DNA of 64,000 nt from NCBI RefSeq assembly GCF_900188205.1, contig NZ_FZOH01000001.1:716359-780358 (forward strand). The letters are read 5' to 3'. Position numbers and translations under genes: made by a program. The DNA comes from Geodermatophilus saharensis. Its GTDB lineage: Bacteria > Actinomycetota > Actinomycetes > Mycobacteriales > Geodermatophilaceae. Each line of letters begins with the position of its first letter. The stretch's first letter is position 1. The notes under the pieces were generated by a model, which saw only the letters and a list, made by a program, of their open reading frames with translations, was not told where the DNA came from and searched no databases. This document shows, piece by piece, positions 30,196 through 39,130 of this stretch.

Positions 30196-30231
30196 GTGCC
30201 CTCCGCCTGCCAGCTCCTCGTAGTCGCCTAG
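30196..30231 (+). CDS. ilvB attenuator leader peptide (11 aa)
   Basis: Short frame GTG...TAG encoding [11 protein letters not shown]. Leu7-Leu8-Val9-Val10 sit just before the stop, as expected for ribosome-mediated attenuation of a Leu/Val pathway. The valine pair includes GTA, unusual in this GC-rich DNA. A different-frame GTG at 30188 has a better-spaced GGAG but gives a peptide without branched-chain residues ([11 protein letters not shown]), so I prefer this frame. Support comes from its position between a promoter and a hairpin plus terminator, and from the near-identical arrangement before cimA. Confidence 0.6.
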   Translation: MPSACQLLVVA

Positions 30232-30257
30232 CGCGCCGGTCGCCCGACCGACGCGCT
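30230..30257 (+). promoter_or_regulatory. Attenuator hairpin overlapping the ilvB leader stop
   Basis: Stem AGCGCG-c-CGGTCG paired with CGACCG-a-CGCGCT (12 bp with one internal mismatch). Its left arm begins inside the leader TAG. A ribosome at the control codons or stop would cover this arm. Confidence 0.6.
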
Positions 30258-30260
30258 GTC

Positions 30261-30292
30261 CCCCTCTGTGCCCGCGGCACGAGGGGTTTTTT
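30261..30292 (+). terminator. Attenuator terminator before ilvB
   Basis: Stem CCCCTC/GAGGGG plus GTGCC/GGCAC with one bulged T and a 3-nt loop, followed by six T (30287-30292). This is the clearest intrinsic terminator in the window. It lies 61 nt before the ilvB ATG and after the leader peptide. Confidence 0.85.
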
Positions 30293-30353
30293 GTTGCCCG
30301 AGCTGGCACCCGAACCGCACGCCCCCGCACGTCCGGCCCAGGAGACGCCCCGC

Positions 30354-32222
30354 ATGACCACCACCCCGAGCGAGTCCGCAAGCCGAGAGGCCGCCGCCGC
30401 CCTCACCGGTGTCGAGACGACGGCCCGCTCGATCGCCGAGTCCGCCGCCCGGCCCGCGTCGGGCATCACCGGTGCGCAGAGCCTGGTCCGCTCACTGGAG
30501 GCCGTGAGGGTCGAGGTGGTCTTCGGCATCCCGGGCGGGGCGATCCTGCCGGCCTACGACCCGCTGTTCGACTCGCACGTCCACCACGTCCTGGTGCGGC
30601 ACGAGCAGGGCGCCGGCCACGCGGCCACCGGGTACGCGCAGGCCACCGGCCGGGTCGGCGTCTGCATGGCCACCTCCGGCCCGGGCGCGACCAACCTGGT
30701 GACCCCGCTGGCCGACGCCTACATGGACTCGGTCCCGATCGTGGCCATCACCGGCCAGGTGCCCAGCGCCGCGATCGGCACCGACGCCTTCCAGGAGGCC
30801 GACATCCGCGGCATCACGATGCCGATCACCAAGCACAACTTCCTGGTGACCGACGCCGCGGAGATCCCGCAGCGGATCGCCGAGGCCTTCCACCTGGCCG
30901 CCACCGGCCGCCCCGGCCCGGTCCTGGTCGACATCCCCAAGGACGTCCTGCAGGCCACCACCGACTTCGCCTGGCCGCCGCGGCTGGACCTGCCCGGCTA
31001 CAAGCCGACCACCCGCCCGCACGGCAAGCAGGTGCGCGAGGCCGCGGCGCTGATCGCCGGCGCCCGCCGCCCGGTCCTCTACGTCGGCGGCGGGGTGCTC
31101 AAGGCCGGCGCCACCGCCGAGCTCGCCGAGCTCGCCGCGCTCACCGGCGCCCCCGTCGTCACCACCCTCATGGCCCGCGGCGCGTTCCCCGACAGCTCGC
31201 CGCAGCACCTGGGCATGCCCGGCATGCACGGCACCGTCGCCGCGGTCACCGCGCTGCAGAAGGCCGACGTCCTCGTCGCCCTCGGCGCCCGCTTCGACGA
31301 CCGGGTGACCGGGAAGCTGTCCACCTTCGCGCCCGGCGCGCTGGTCGTGCACGCCGACATCGACCCCGCCGAGATCGGCAAGAACCGCAGGGCCGACGTC
31401 CCGATCGTCGGGGACGCCAAGGAGACGATCGCCGAGCTGGTCGGCGCCCTGCGCGCCGAGCACGAGGCCGGCCGCCGGCCCGACCTCGCCGCCTGGTGGG
31501 CGCAGCTCGACGACTGGCGCACCCGCTACCCGCTGGGCTACGACTGGCCCGAGGACGGCTCGCTGTCGCCGCAGTACGTCATCGAGCGGCTCGGCGCGAT
31601 CGCCGGGCCCGACGCGGTCTACACCTCCGGCGTCGGCCAGCACCAGATGTGGGCCGCGCAGTTCATCCGCTACGAGAAGCCGGGCACCTGGCTCAACAGC
31701 GGCGGCGCCGGGACCATGGGCTACGCCGTCCCCGCGGCCATGGGCGCCAAGTACGGCCGGCCGGAGGCCACCGTCTGGGCCATCGACGGCGACGGCTGCT
31801 TCCAGATGACCAACCAGGAGCTGGCCACCTGCGCCATCGAGGGCATCCCGATCAAGGTCGCCGTCATCAACAACGGCAACCTCGGCATGGTCCGGCAGTG
31901 GCAGACCCTCTTCTACGAGGGCCGCTACTCGAACACGCGGCTGCACGCGCGCAACGCCGACGGCACCCCGAAGCCGGTGCGCATCCCCGACTTCGTGGCC
32001 CTCGCCGAGGCGCTGGGCTGCGTCGGGCTGCGCTGCGAGACCAAGGACGACGTCGACGCCGTCATCGAGAAGGCCATGGCCATCGACGACGCCCCCGTGG
32101 TCATCGACTTCGTCGTCGGTGCCGACGCCCAGGTGTGGCCGATGGTCGCCGCGGGTGCCAGCAACGACGACATCCTCGCCGCGCGCGGCCTGCGCCCGGT
32201 CTTCGGCGACAACCAGGTCTAG
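30354..32222 (+). CDS. ilvB: Acetolactate synthase large subunit
   Basis: ThDP/FAD enzyme (622 residues) that condenses pyruvate with pyruvate or 2-oxobutyrate, the first common step to valine, leucine and isoleucine. Landmarks are [15 protein letters not shown] with the following catalytic glutamate in [13 protein letters not shown], the FAD segment [14 protein letters not shown], and the ThDP-Mg motif [12 protein letters not shown]...[15 protein letters not shown] 30354 has GGAG nine bases upstream. About 40 hydrophilic residues precede the domain, as in other actinobacterial IlvB. It is first gene of ilvBNC and appears controlled by the attenuator just upstream. Confidence 0.97.
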   Translation: MTTTPSESASREAAAALTGVETTARSIAESAARPASGITGAQSLVRSLEAVRVEVVFGIPGGAILPAYDPLFDSHVHHVLVRHEQGAGHAATGYAQATGRVGVCMATSGPGATNLVTPLADAYMDSVPIVAITGQVPSAAIGTDAFQEADIRGITMPITKHNFLVTDAAEIPQRIAEAFHLAATGRPGPVLVDIPKDVLQATTDFAWPPRLDLPGYKPTTRPHGKQVREAAALIAGARRPVLYVGGGVLKAGATAELAELAALTGAPVVTTLMARGAFPDSSPQHLGMPGMHGTVAAVTALQKADVLVALGARFDDRVTGKLSTFAPGALVVHADIDPAEIGKNRRADVPIVGDAKETIAELVGALRAEHEAGRRPDLAAWWAQLDDWRTRYPLGYDWPEDGSLSPQYVIERLGAIAGPDAVYTSGVGQHQMWAAQFIRYEKPGTWLNSGGAGTMGYAVPAAMGAKYGRPEATVWAIDGDGCFQMTNQELATCAIEGIPIKVAVINNGNLGMVRQWQTLFYEGRYSNTRLHARNADGTPKPVRIPDFVALAEALGCVGLRCETKDDVDAVIEKAMAIDDAPVVIDFVVGADAQVWPMVAAGASNDDILAARGLRPVFGDNQV

Positions 32223-32233
32223 GGGACCCACGC

Positions 32234-32761
32234 ATGAGCCGCCACACCCTGTCGGTCCTGGTCGAGAACAAGGCCGGTGTCCTCGCCCGCGTCTCGGCGC
32301 TGTTCAGCCGGCGCGCGTTCAACATCGAGTCCCTCGCCGTCGGGCCGACCGAGAACCCCGACCTGTCGCGGATGACGATCGTCGTCGACGCCGAGTCCGC
32401 GCCGCTGGAGCAGGTGACCAAGCAGCTGAACAAGCTCGTCGAGGTCATCAAGATCGTCGAGCTGGACGGCGGCGCGGCGGTGCAGCGCGAGCTGCTGCTG
32501 GTCAAGGTGCGCGCGCCGCTGGCCGAGCGCACCACGGTGCTGCAGACCGCCGAGCTGTTCCGCGCCCGCGTCGTCGACGTCAACACCGACACGGTGACCC
32601 TCGAGGCCACCGGCACGCCGGACAAGCTGCAGGCCCTGCTCGCCGTCCTCGCCCCGCTGGGGATCAAGGAGATGGCGCAGTCGGGCACCGTCGCCCTGGG
32701 CCGTGGGCCGCGCTCGATGAGCGGCGCCGGTACCTTGCGCCCGGTCGACCGCAGCGCCTGA
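32234..32761 (+). CDS. ilvN: Acetolactate synthase small (regulatory) subunit
   Basis: Regulatory partner of IlvB (175 residues) giving full activity and valine feedback. The N-terminal ACT domain reads HTLSVLVENKAGVLARVSALFSRRAFNIESLAVG, and the second half is the ALS_ss C-terminal domain (RELLLVKVRAP, EVTGTPDKL-like EATGTPDKLQALL). ATG 32234 follows an AGGGGAC site 11 bp after the ilvB stop. The tail GRGPRSMSGAGTLRPVDRSA is an extra 20 residues of unknown value. Confidence 0.96.
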   Translation: MSRHTLSVLVENKAGVLARVSALFSRRAFNIESLAVGPTENPDLSRMTIVVDAESAPLEQVTKQLNKLVEVIKIVELDGGAAVQRELLLVKVRAPLAERTTVLQTAELFRARVVDVNTDTVTLEATGTPDKLQALLAVLAPLGIKEMAQSGTVALGRGPRSMSGAGTLRPVDRSA

Positions 32762-33853
<1,092 letters not shown>

Positions 33854-33862
33854 CGTCCGGCG

Positions 33863-33907
33863 ACGCGAACGGCCCCCGCTGCCACGGGCAGCGGGGGCCG
33901 TTCGCGT
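33863..33907. terminator. Perfect 21-bp hairpin after ilvC
   Basis: Arms 33863-33883 and 33887-33907 around loop ACG, between the convergent ends of ilvC and the next minus-strand gene. It probably terminates both. Confidence 0.85.
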
Positions 33908-33923
33908 GTCCGGGCCCGGGGGC

Positions 33924-34574
33924 TCAGTAGGACAGGCCCCGCGAGGCGAAGTACTGCTTCGACTGCGGCTGCTGCAGCAGGAAGATGATCAGCCCCGGCA
34001 GCAGGAAGCCGAGCAGCGCGGAGAACTCGAACCCGCCGCCGACGGCCAGCGAGACGACCAGGGTCAGCAGCTGGATGCCGACCGAGGCGTAGCTGCCCAG
34101 CAGCAGCAGCCGGGGACCCTTGCCGGTGAGCACCTGGATGCCGCCCACGAGCACCACCACCGCGGTGGCGATCGCCAGGAGGGTGACCAGCCCGAGGAGC
34201 GGGCTCAGCGCGAACAGCAGGCCGATGCCCAGCAGCGCCAGGAGTCCGAAGAGCGACCCCAGGCCGCCGATGACGACACCGATGACCGCCGCGGCCGTGA
34301 CCTGACCGGGACGCTGCCCGGCCGGGCCGCCGCCGTGGGGGGACGGGCCGCCGAAGCCGCCGTAGGGCGCCGCCTGGCCGTACGGCTGCTGACCCTGGGC
34401 CGGCTGGCCGTACGCCTGCTGGCCGTATGCCTGCTGGCCGTACGCCTGCTGGCCGTAGGGCTGCTGACCCTGGACGGGCTGGCCGTAGGGCTGCTGCCCG
34501 TACGGCTGGCCGGGTGCCCCGGCTCCGGGCTGACCCCCCGGCGGCGTGTTCTCGTCGAAGCTCGGGCTGGTCAT
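33924..34574 (-). CDS. PYGQ-rich four-helix membrane protein (paralogue 1)
   Basis: A 216-residue protein of unknown function. The first ~85 residues are low-complexity Pro/Tyr/Gly/Gln repeats ([10 protein letters not shown] units). [14 protein letters not shown] then opens four membrane helices, ending near [12 protein letters not shown]. Start ATG 34574 has GGAG 12 bases upstream. The membrane half resembles the two genes upstream on the same strand, which share an RPG/KPG-x-V entry to helix 1. Such disordered tails on small multispan proteins are common in actinobacteria without assigned roles. No enzyme motif is visible. Confidence 0.8.
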   Translation of the reverse strand: MTSPSFDENTPPGGQPGAGAPGQPYGQQPYGQPVQGQQPYGQQAYGQQAYGQQAYGQPAQGQQPYGQAAPYGGFGGPSPHGGGPAGQRPGQVTAAAVIGVVIGGLGSLFGLLALLGIGLLFALSPLLGLVTLLAIATAVVVLVGGIQVLTGKGPRLLLLGSYASVGIQLLTLVVSLAVGGGFEFSALLGFLLPGLIIFLLQQPQSKQYFASRGLSY

Positions 34575-34693
34575 GTGCCTGCGGATCTCCTCTGGACGGG
34601 ACGGGCGCCGGGTCGGCGGTCGGCGGAGTGTAGGGCGGGGGACACGATCCGTGGGGAGCGCGCGGCGCGGCCGGTCCCTCCTCCGGGGGACGG

Positions 34694-35110
34694 TCAGCGG
34701 CGCTCGCGCACGGCGGCGAACCAGGACCGCGACGCCGGCCGGTTGGGCAGCACCGCGACGGCGACCCCCACGGCGAGCAGGACGACGGGCCACAGCCCCA
34801 CGCTGCCGGTGACCAGCGCCGTGACCAGTCCCAGGCCCGTGAGCAGCGCGAACGCCGCACCGCCGGCCGTCAGCAGCCGGCTGCCCCGGCCCAGCAGCGT
34901 CTGCACGGCGCCGACGGCGGCGAGCCCCGAGATGCCGAGGAAGACGGCGCCGACGACGGCGTACCCGAGGCTGATCGACACCGCGGAGAAGAGCAGCAGC
35001 GCGTACACCAGCGTGTAGGCGGCCAGCAGCAGCCCCAGCACCCCCGCGGCGACCACCGATCCCGGGCGCGGGACCGGCCCGCCGGGGCCGGGGACCGGAC
35101 CGCCGCCCAC
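34694..35110 (-). CDS. Small four-helix membrane protein (paralogue 2, lacks repeat tail)
   Basis: 138 residues: a short [19 protein letters not shown] leader, then four hydrophobic segments ([73 protein letters not shown]). It starts at GTG 35110, two bases after the stop of the upstream gene, so the two are coupled. The helix pattern and RPGSVV entry match its neighbours. Function is unknown. Confidence 0.7.
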   Translation of the reverse strand: MGGGPVPGPGGPVPRPGSVVAAGVLGLLLAAYTLVYALLLFSAVSISLGYAVVGAVFLGISGLAAVGAVQTLLGRGSRLLTAGGAAFALLTGLGLVTALVTGSVGLWPVVLLAVGVAVAVLPNRPASRSWFAAVRERR

Positions 35111-35112
35111 CG

Positions 35113-36078
35113 TCAGCGCCCGCGGCGGGCGCGGTGCGCGGCGAAGAAGGCGGCGGCCGGCTTCATGGACAGCAGGACGACGATCGCCAGCGCGCCCAGG
35201 AAGAACAGCAGGCTGGTGATGATCCCGCCGGCCCCCGCGGTCTGGGAGTCGGCGAGGTTCCCGACCAGCCCCAGGAGCGTGACCGCCAGGGCGATCGCGC
35301 CGCCCACGAGCAGCAGCACGCGGCTGCGCCCGGTGAGCGCCCACACCGAGCCCCAGATCATCAGGATCGTCCAGACGAGGGCCAGCAGGCCGAAGACCAG
35401 GAGCACGCCGCCGAGCGCGCCGGCGACGGCCTCGAAGCCGGGGATCTCGTTCTCGACGTCGCTGCCCGCGCTGCTGGTCACCGCTCCGGCGAACAGCAGC
35501 AGCAGGCTGAACAGCACGCCGATGGCGCCGAAGACGAAGCCGAGGACCACGGCCGTCACCACGCTGCCGGGCTTCGCCGGGACACCGCCCTGCCCGTACT
35601 GCTGGGCGTACCCGGGCTGGCCGTACTGCTGGCCGTACTGCTCGGTGCCGTAGCCCTGCTGCCCGTACTGCTGGGCGTACCCGGGCTGGCCGTACTGCTG
35701 GCCGTACTGCTCGGTGCCGTAGCCGGCCTGCCCGTACTGCTGGCCGTACTGCTGGGTGCCGTACTCCTGCTGCGGGGGCTGGGGCTGCCGGGTGTAGGGC
35801 TGGGTGTACTGCCCGGGCTGGCCGTACTGCCCCGGCTGCTGCCCGTGGGGCTGTCCCGGGGTCTGGCCGGACGACTGCCCCTGCGGGTCGTACTGCGACG
35901 CGCCGGCCGGCTGGTCCTGCCCGCCGTACGGCTGGTCCTGTCCGCCGTACGGCTGGTCCTGTCCGCCGTACGGCTGGTCCTGTCCGCCGTACGGCGAGGC
36001 GCCACCCTGCCCGGCGTCGCGTCCGTGGTCGCGCCCGGGGTCCCGGCCCTGGCCCTGGTCCTTGCTGAAGTCGGTCAT
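35113..36078 (-). CDS. PYGGQDQ/QQYGQ-repeat membrane protein (paralogue 3)
   Basis: 321 residues of unknown function. The N-terminal ~175 residues are disordered and built from repeats: four near-identical PYGGQDQ units, then [14 protein letters not shown] units including a 66-bp duplicated block. [16 protein letters not shown] begins four membrane helices, with a polar extramembrane loop ([17 protein letters not shown]) between the first and second. ATG 36078 has GGAGGGG four bases upstream. It is probably first gene of the minus-strand set with paralogues 2 and 1. The repeat region is likely to vary in length between strains. Confidence 0.78.
   Translation of the reverse strand: MTDFSKDQGQGRDPGRDHGRDAGQGGASPYGGQDQPYGGQDQPYGGQDQPYGGQDQPAGASQYDPQGQSSGQTPGQPHGQQPGQYGQPGQYTQPYTRQPQPPQQEYGTQQYGQQYGQAGYGTEQYGQQYGQPGYAQQYGQQGYGTEQYGQQYGQPGYAQQYGQGGVPAKPGSVVTAVVLGFVFGAIGVLFSLLLLFAGAVTSSAGSDVENEIPGFEAVAGALGGVLLVFGLLALVWTILMIWGSVWALTGRSRVLLLVGGAIALAVTLLGLVGNLADSQTAGAGGIITSLLFFLGALAIVVLLSMKPAAAFFAAHRARRGR
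35590..35724 (-). repeat. 66-bp direct duplication within the repeat gene
   Basis: Two identical 66-bp blocks (35590-35655 and 35659-35724) at a 69-bp period, encoding [20 protein letters not shown]-type sequence. Identity at DNA level implies recent duplication. Confidence 0.85.
35911..35994 (-). repeat. Four tandem 21-bp units within the repeat gene
   Basis: Four copies of a 21-bp unit encoding PYGGQDQ. Three are identical and the first differs by one base. This is an in-frame minisatellite inside the paralogue 3 gene. Confidence 0.9.
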
Positions 36079-36209
36079 GGTCCCCTCCGGAGGCGTCGGC
36101 CCGTGCCGGCGCTGCTGGCCGCCAGGATGCTGTGACGCCCCGGACGACGGCAAACACCCACTACCCCGTCGGCGGGGTGTCGTGGCCCCTGGGACGGGAA
36201 GTTCCCCGC

Positions 36210-36231
36210 CCGTGACCGGCCCGTGACCGGC
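36210..36231 (+). repeat. 11-bp tandem repeat upstream of serA
   Basis: CCGTGACCGGC twice in succession, 20 bp before the serA -10 hexamer. It could be a paired protein site; nothing more can be said. Confidence 0.4.
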
Positions 36232-36250
36232 CCGGATCGGCGTCGCTCCC

Positions 36251-36256
36251 TACGCT
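36251..36256 (+). promoter_or_regulatory. Probable -10 (TACGCT) for leaderless serA
   Basis: TACGCT eight bases before GTG 36265. There is no Shine-Dalgarno site. Confidence 0.5.
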
Positions 36257-36264
36257 GTGGCCCC

Positions 36265-37863
36265 GTGACCCAGCGCCCCGTCGTCCTGATCGCCGAGGAG
36301 CTCGCGCCCAGCGTCCTGCAGGTCCTCGGCGACGACGTCGAGATCCGCCACGTCGACGGTGCCGACCGGTCCGCGCTGCTGCCCGCCCTCGCCGACGCGG
36401 CGGCGGTGCTGATCCGCAGCGCCACGCGGATCGACGCCGAGGCGCTGGCCGCCGCGCCGGGCCTGAAGGTGGTCGCCCGCGCCGGCATCGGCCTGGACAA
36501 CGTCGACGTCGCCGCGGCCACCGAGCGCGGCGTCATGGTGGTCAACGCCCCGACGTCGAACACCGTCAGCGCCGCCGAGCACGCCGTCGCGCTGCTGCTG
36601 GCCGCCGCCCGCCAGATCCCGGCCGCCGACGCGTCGCTGCGCCGGGGCGCCTGGGAGCGGTCGCGGTTCACCGGCGTCGAGGTCGCCGACAAGGTCGTCG
36701 GCGTCGTGGGCCTGGGCCGGATCGGCCAGCTCGTCGCCCAGCGGCTGGCCGCCTTCGGCACCACGCTGATCGCCTACGACCCCTACATCCAGCCCGGCCG
36801 GGCGGCCGGGCTGGGCGTGCGGATGGTGTCGCTGGAGGAGCTGCTCCGGGAGGCGGACTTCATCACCATCCACCTGCCGAGGACACCGGAGACCCTCGGC
36901 CTCATCGGCGCCGCGGAGCTGGCCACCACCAAGCGCGGCGTCATCGTCGTCAACGCCGCCCGCGGCGGGCTGGTCGACGAGGCGGCGCTGGCCGACGCGC
37001 TGCGCTCGGGACAGGTCGCTGCCGCCGGCATCGACGTCTACGCGCAGGAGCCGACCACGGACAGCCCGCTGTTCGGGCTGCCGACCACCGTCGTCACCCC
37101 GCACCTGGGCGCCTCGACGACGGAGGCGCAGGACAAGGCCGGCACCGCCGTGGCCCACTCGGTGCGCCTGGCGCTGCAGGGCGAGTTCGTCCCCGACGCG
37201 GTCAACGTGCAGGCCGGCGGCGTCGTCGCCGAGGACGTCCGGCCCGGGCTGCCGCTGGCCGAGAAGCTGGGCACCGTGTTCACCGCCGTCGCCGGCGGGC
37301 TGGCGCAGTCGGTCACCGTCGACGTCCGCGGCAAGCTGGCCGAGTTCGACGCCTCGGTGCTGCAGCTCGCCGTCCTCCGGGGCGTGTTCGCCGACGTCGT
37401 CGAGGAGCAGGTCACCTACGTCAACGCCCCGCTGCTGGCCGCGCAGCGCGGCCTGGAGGTGTCGCTGACCAGCGACGTCGAGAGCCCCGACTACCGCAAC
37501 CTGGTGCGGGTGCACGGCGTGATGGCCGACGGCCGGGAGATCGCCGTCGCCGGCACCCTGTTCGGCAAGAACCAGGTGCCCAAGCTGGTCGAGGTGGACG
37601 GGTTCGACATGGACCTCGACCTGTCCGGGCACCTGCTGTTCTTCCTCTACCAGGACCGGCCGGGGGTGGTGGGCACCGTGGGCGCGGCGCTCGGCGAGGC
37701 CGGGATCAACATCGCCGGCGCGCAGGTCAGCCGGACCACCCGCGGCGGCGAGGCCCTCATGGCCGTCGTCGTCGACAGCCCGGTCGGCGCGGAGCTGCTC
37801 GGCGACATCGCCGGCCGCATCGGCGCGCGCGAGGCCCGCTCGGCCGACCTCGACCCGCGCTGA
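36265..37863 (+). CDS. serA: D-3-phosphoglycerate dehydrogenase
   Basis: First enzyme of serine synthesis (532 residues), of the long type with an extra substrate-binding (ASB) domain before the ACT domain. NAD loop VGVVGLGRIGQLVAQRL; catalytic R in NAARGGLVDEAAL, E in GIDVYAQEPTTDSPLF, H in VVTPHLGAST. The ASB region spans roughly 315-450, and the ACT domain begins HLLFFLYQDRPGVVGTVG. Serine feedback through the ACT/ASB pair is known for the mycobacterial enzyme and likely here. GTG 36265 is chosen over the in-frame GTG at 36223 because of the -10 and the homologue start. leuB follows by 15 bp with its own -10. Confidence 0.96.
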   Translation: MTQRPVVLIAEELAPSVLQVLGDDVEIRHVDGADRSALLPALADAAAVLIRSATRIDAEALAAAPGLKVVARAGIGLDNVDVAAATERGVMVVNAPTSNTVSAAEHAVALLLAAARQIPAADASLRRGAWERSRFTGVEVADKVVGVVGLGRIGQLVAQRLAAFGTTLIAYDPYIQPGRAAGLGVRMVSLEELLREADFITIHLPRTPETLGLIGAAELATTKRGVIVVNAARGGLVDEAALADALRSGQVAAAGIDVYAQEPTTDSPLFGLPTTVVTPHLGASTTEAQDKAGTAVAHSVRLALQGEFVPDAVNVQAGGVVAEDVRPGLPLAEKLGTVFTAVAGGLAQSVTVDVRGKLAEFDASVLQLAVLRGVFADVVEEQVTYVNAPLLAAQRGLEVSLTSDVESPDYRNLVRVHGVMADGREIAVAGTLFGKNQVPKLVEVDGFDMDLDLSGHLLFFLYQDRPGVVGTVGAALGEAGINIAGAQVSRTTRGGEALMAVVVDSPVGAELLGDIAGRIGAREARSADLDPR

Positions 37864-37865
37864 CC

Positions 37866-37871
37866 TAGGGT
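37866..37871 (+). promoter_or_regulatory. Probable -10 (TAGGGT) for leaderless leuB
   Basis: TAGGGT seven bases before ATG 37879. It overlaps the serA stop region and suggests that leuB can be transcribed apart from serA. Confidence 0.5.
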
Positions 37872-37878
37872 CCTCGCC

Positions 37879-38901
37879 ATGCGCCTGGCTGTGATCGCGG
37901 GAGACGGCATCGGCCCCGAGGTGGTCGCCGAGGGCCTCAAGGTCCTCGGTGCGGTCACGCCCGACCTGGAGACGACGGCCTACGACCTCGGCGCCGCCCG
38001 CTGGCAGCGCACCGGGGAGCTGCTGCCCGACACCGTGCTCGACGAGCTGCGCGGGCACGACGCGATCCTGCTCGGCGCCATCGGCGACCCGGGCGTGCCG
38101 CCGGGCATCCTCGAGCGGGGGCTGCTGCTGCGGCTGCGCTTCGAGCTCGACCACCACGTCAACCTGCGCCCGGCCCGGCTCTTCGACGGCGTCCGCAGCC
38201 CGCTCGCCGAGCCCGGCGAGATCGACATGCTGTGCGTGCGCGAGGGCACCGAGGGCCCGTACGTGGGCAACGGCGGCGTGCTGCGCCGCGACACCCCGCA
38301 CGAGGTGGCCACCGAGGTCAGCCTCAACACCGCCTTCGGCGTCGAGCGGGTCGTGCGCTACGCGTTCGAGCGGGCCACCGCCCGGCCCCGCCGCCACCTC
38401 ACCCTGATCCACAAGACCAACGTGCTCACCCACGCCGGGTCGCTGTGGTCGCGGACGGTGGAGGAGCTGTCCGCGGAGTTCCCCGAGGTCACCGTCGCCT
38501 ACCAGCACGTCGACGCGGCGTCGATGTTCTTCATCACCGACCCCGGCCGCTACGACGTCATCGTCACCGACAACCTCTTCGGCGACATCGTCACCGACGT
38601 CGCCGCGGCGGTCACCGGCGGCATCGGCCTGGCGGCCAGCGGCAACCTCGACGTCTCCGGCACCAACCCGGCCATGTTCGAGCCGGTGCACGGCTCGGCG
38701 CCCGACATCGCCGGGCAGGGCGTCGCCGACCCGACCGCGACCGTGCTGTCGATCGGGCTGCTGCTCGAGCACCTCGGCCACGCCGACCTCGCGCGCCGGG
38801 TCGACGCCGCCGTCGCCTTCGACCTGTCCACCCGCGACCCGCGCGGCCCGGTCCGCACCACCGAGGTCGGCGACCGGCTGGCCGCCCTCGCCGGTCGCTG
38901 A
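37879..38901 (+). CDS. leuB: 3-isopropylmalate dehydrogenase
   Basis: NAD-dependent oxidative decarboxylase of leucine synthesis (340 residues). [18 protein letters not shown] is the family opening. The substrate arginines lie in [47 protein letters not shown] and the metal-binding [16 protein letters not shown] are present, as is the NAD-adenosine loop [14 protein letters not shown]. Actinobacterial LeuB can also accept methylmalate in the citramalate route to isoleucine, which would fit cimA downstream; that link is inference. A hairpin element follows the gene. Confidence 0.95.
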   Translation: MRLAVIAGDGIGPEVVAEGLKVLGAVTPDLETTAYDLGAARWQRTGELLPDTVLDELRGHDAILLGAIGDPGVPPGILERGLLLRLRFELDHHVNLRPARLFDGVRSPLAEPGEIDMLCVREGTEGPYVGNGGVLRRDTPHEVATEVSLNTAFGVERVVRYAFERATARPRRHLTLIHKTNVLTHAGSLWSRTVEELSAEFPEVTVAYQHVDAASMFFITDPGRYDVIVTDNLFGDIVTDVAAAVTGGIGLAASGNLDVSGTNPAMFEPVHGSAPDIAGQGVADPTATVLSIGLLLEHLGHADLARRVDAAVAFDLSTRDPRGPVRTTEVGDRLAALAGR

Positions 38902-38902
38902 C

Positions 38903-38960
38903 GAAGGGCCCTCCTGCTCCCCACCGCTCGCAGGCTCGCGGCGGGTCCCTGCAGGAGGCC
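38903..38960 (+). repeat. Intergenic hairpin element, copy B (likely terminator)
   Basis: Bulged 10-bp stem (38907-38917 with 38951-38960) around a loop containing CTCGCAGGCTCG. It is homologous to copy A at 11851-11907. Stem bases differ in a compensating way while the loop is conserved. It lies just after the leuB stop. Confidence 0.65.
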
Positions 38961-38983
38961 GCTCCGGCACCTCACCGACGGGC

Positions 38984-38989
38984 TAGACT
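38984..38989 (+). promoter_or_regulatory. -10 (TAGACT) of the cimA leader transcript
   Basis: TAGACT eight bases before the leader ATG, so the leader peptide would be read from a leaderless message. No clear -35 is seen. Confidence 0.6.
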
Positions 38990-38997
38990 CCGCGCCG

Positions 38998-39033
38998 ATG
39001 CACCTGCTCGGCAGCACCCTCATCATCTGCTAG
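38998..39033 (+). CDS. cimA attenuator leader peptide (11 aa)
   Basis: ATG...TAG encoding MHLLGSTLIIC: five of eleven residues are Leu or Ile, with Leu8-Ile9-Ile10 directly before Cys and stop. This is the composition expected of a leader that senses isoleucine and leucine charging, upstream of an enzyme feeding isoleucine. It follows a TAGACT hexamer and is followed at once by a hairpin and terminator. It has the same length and control-codon position as the ilvB leader 8.8 kb upstream. Confidence 0.72.
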   Translation: MHLLGSTLIIC

Positions 39034-39060
39034 CGCGCGGTCACCGCCCCGACCGCGCGC
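39033..39060 (+). promoter_or_regulatory. Attenuator hairpin overlapping the cimA leader stop
   Basis: Perfect 10-bp stem GCGCGCGGTC/GACCGCGCGC with an 8-nt loop, starting at the last base of the leader TAG. Its span (28 nt) and position equal those of the ilvB hairpin. Confidence 0.65.
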
Positions 39061-39088
39061 AGACCTCCCGTTCCCGGGGGGTCTTTCT
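39061..39088 (+). terminator. Attenuator terminator before cimA
   Basis: 9-bp stem AGACCTCCC/GGGGGGTCT with one G-U pair and a 6-nt loop, followed by TTTCT. It is directly adjacent to the leader hairpin and 42 nt before the cimA GTG. Confidence 0.7.
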
Positions 39089-39130
39089 CGTGTGAGGGGC
39101 CTGATCGCCGTCGAACCCCCGGGAGCACCC

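Noticed and set aside
30188-30223. Alternative leader frame from GTG 30188 ([11 protein letters not shown])
   Set aside because: It has a better-placed GGAG, but the peptide has no branched-chain residues, and the promoter spacing and the cimA parallel favour the 30196 frame. Kept as the main alternative.
35590-35994. Tandem repeats that could suggest a CRISPR array
   Set aside because: The repeats are in frame, have no unique spacers, encode PYGGQDQ/YGQ units and lie inside a membrane-protein gene.
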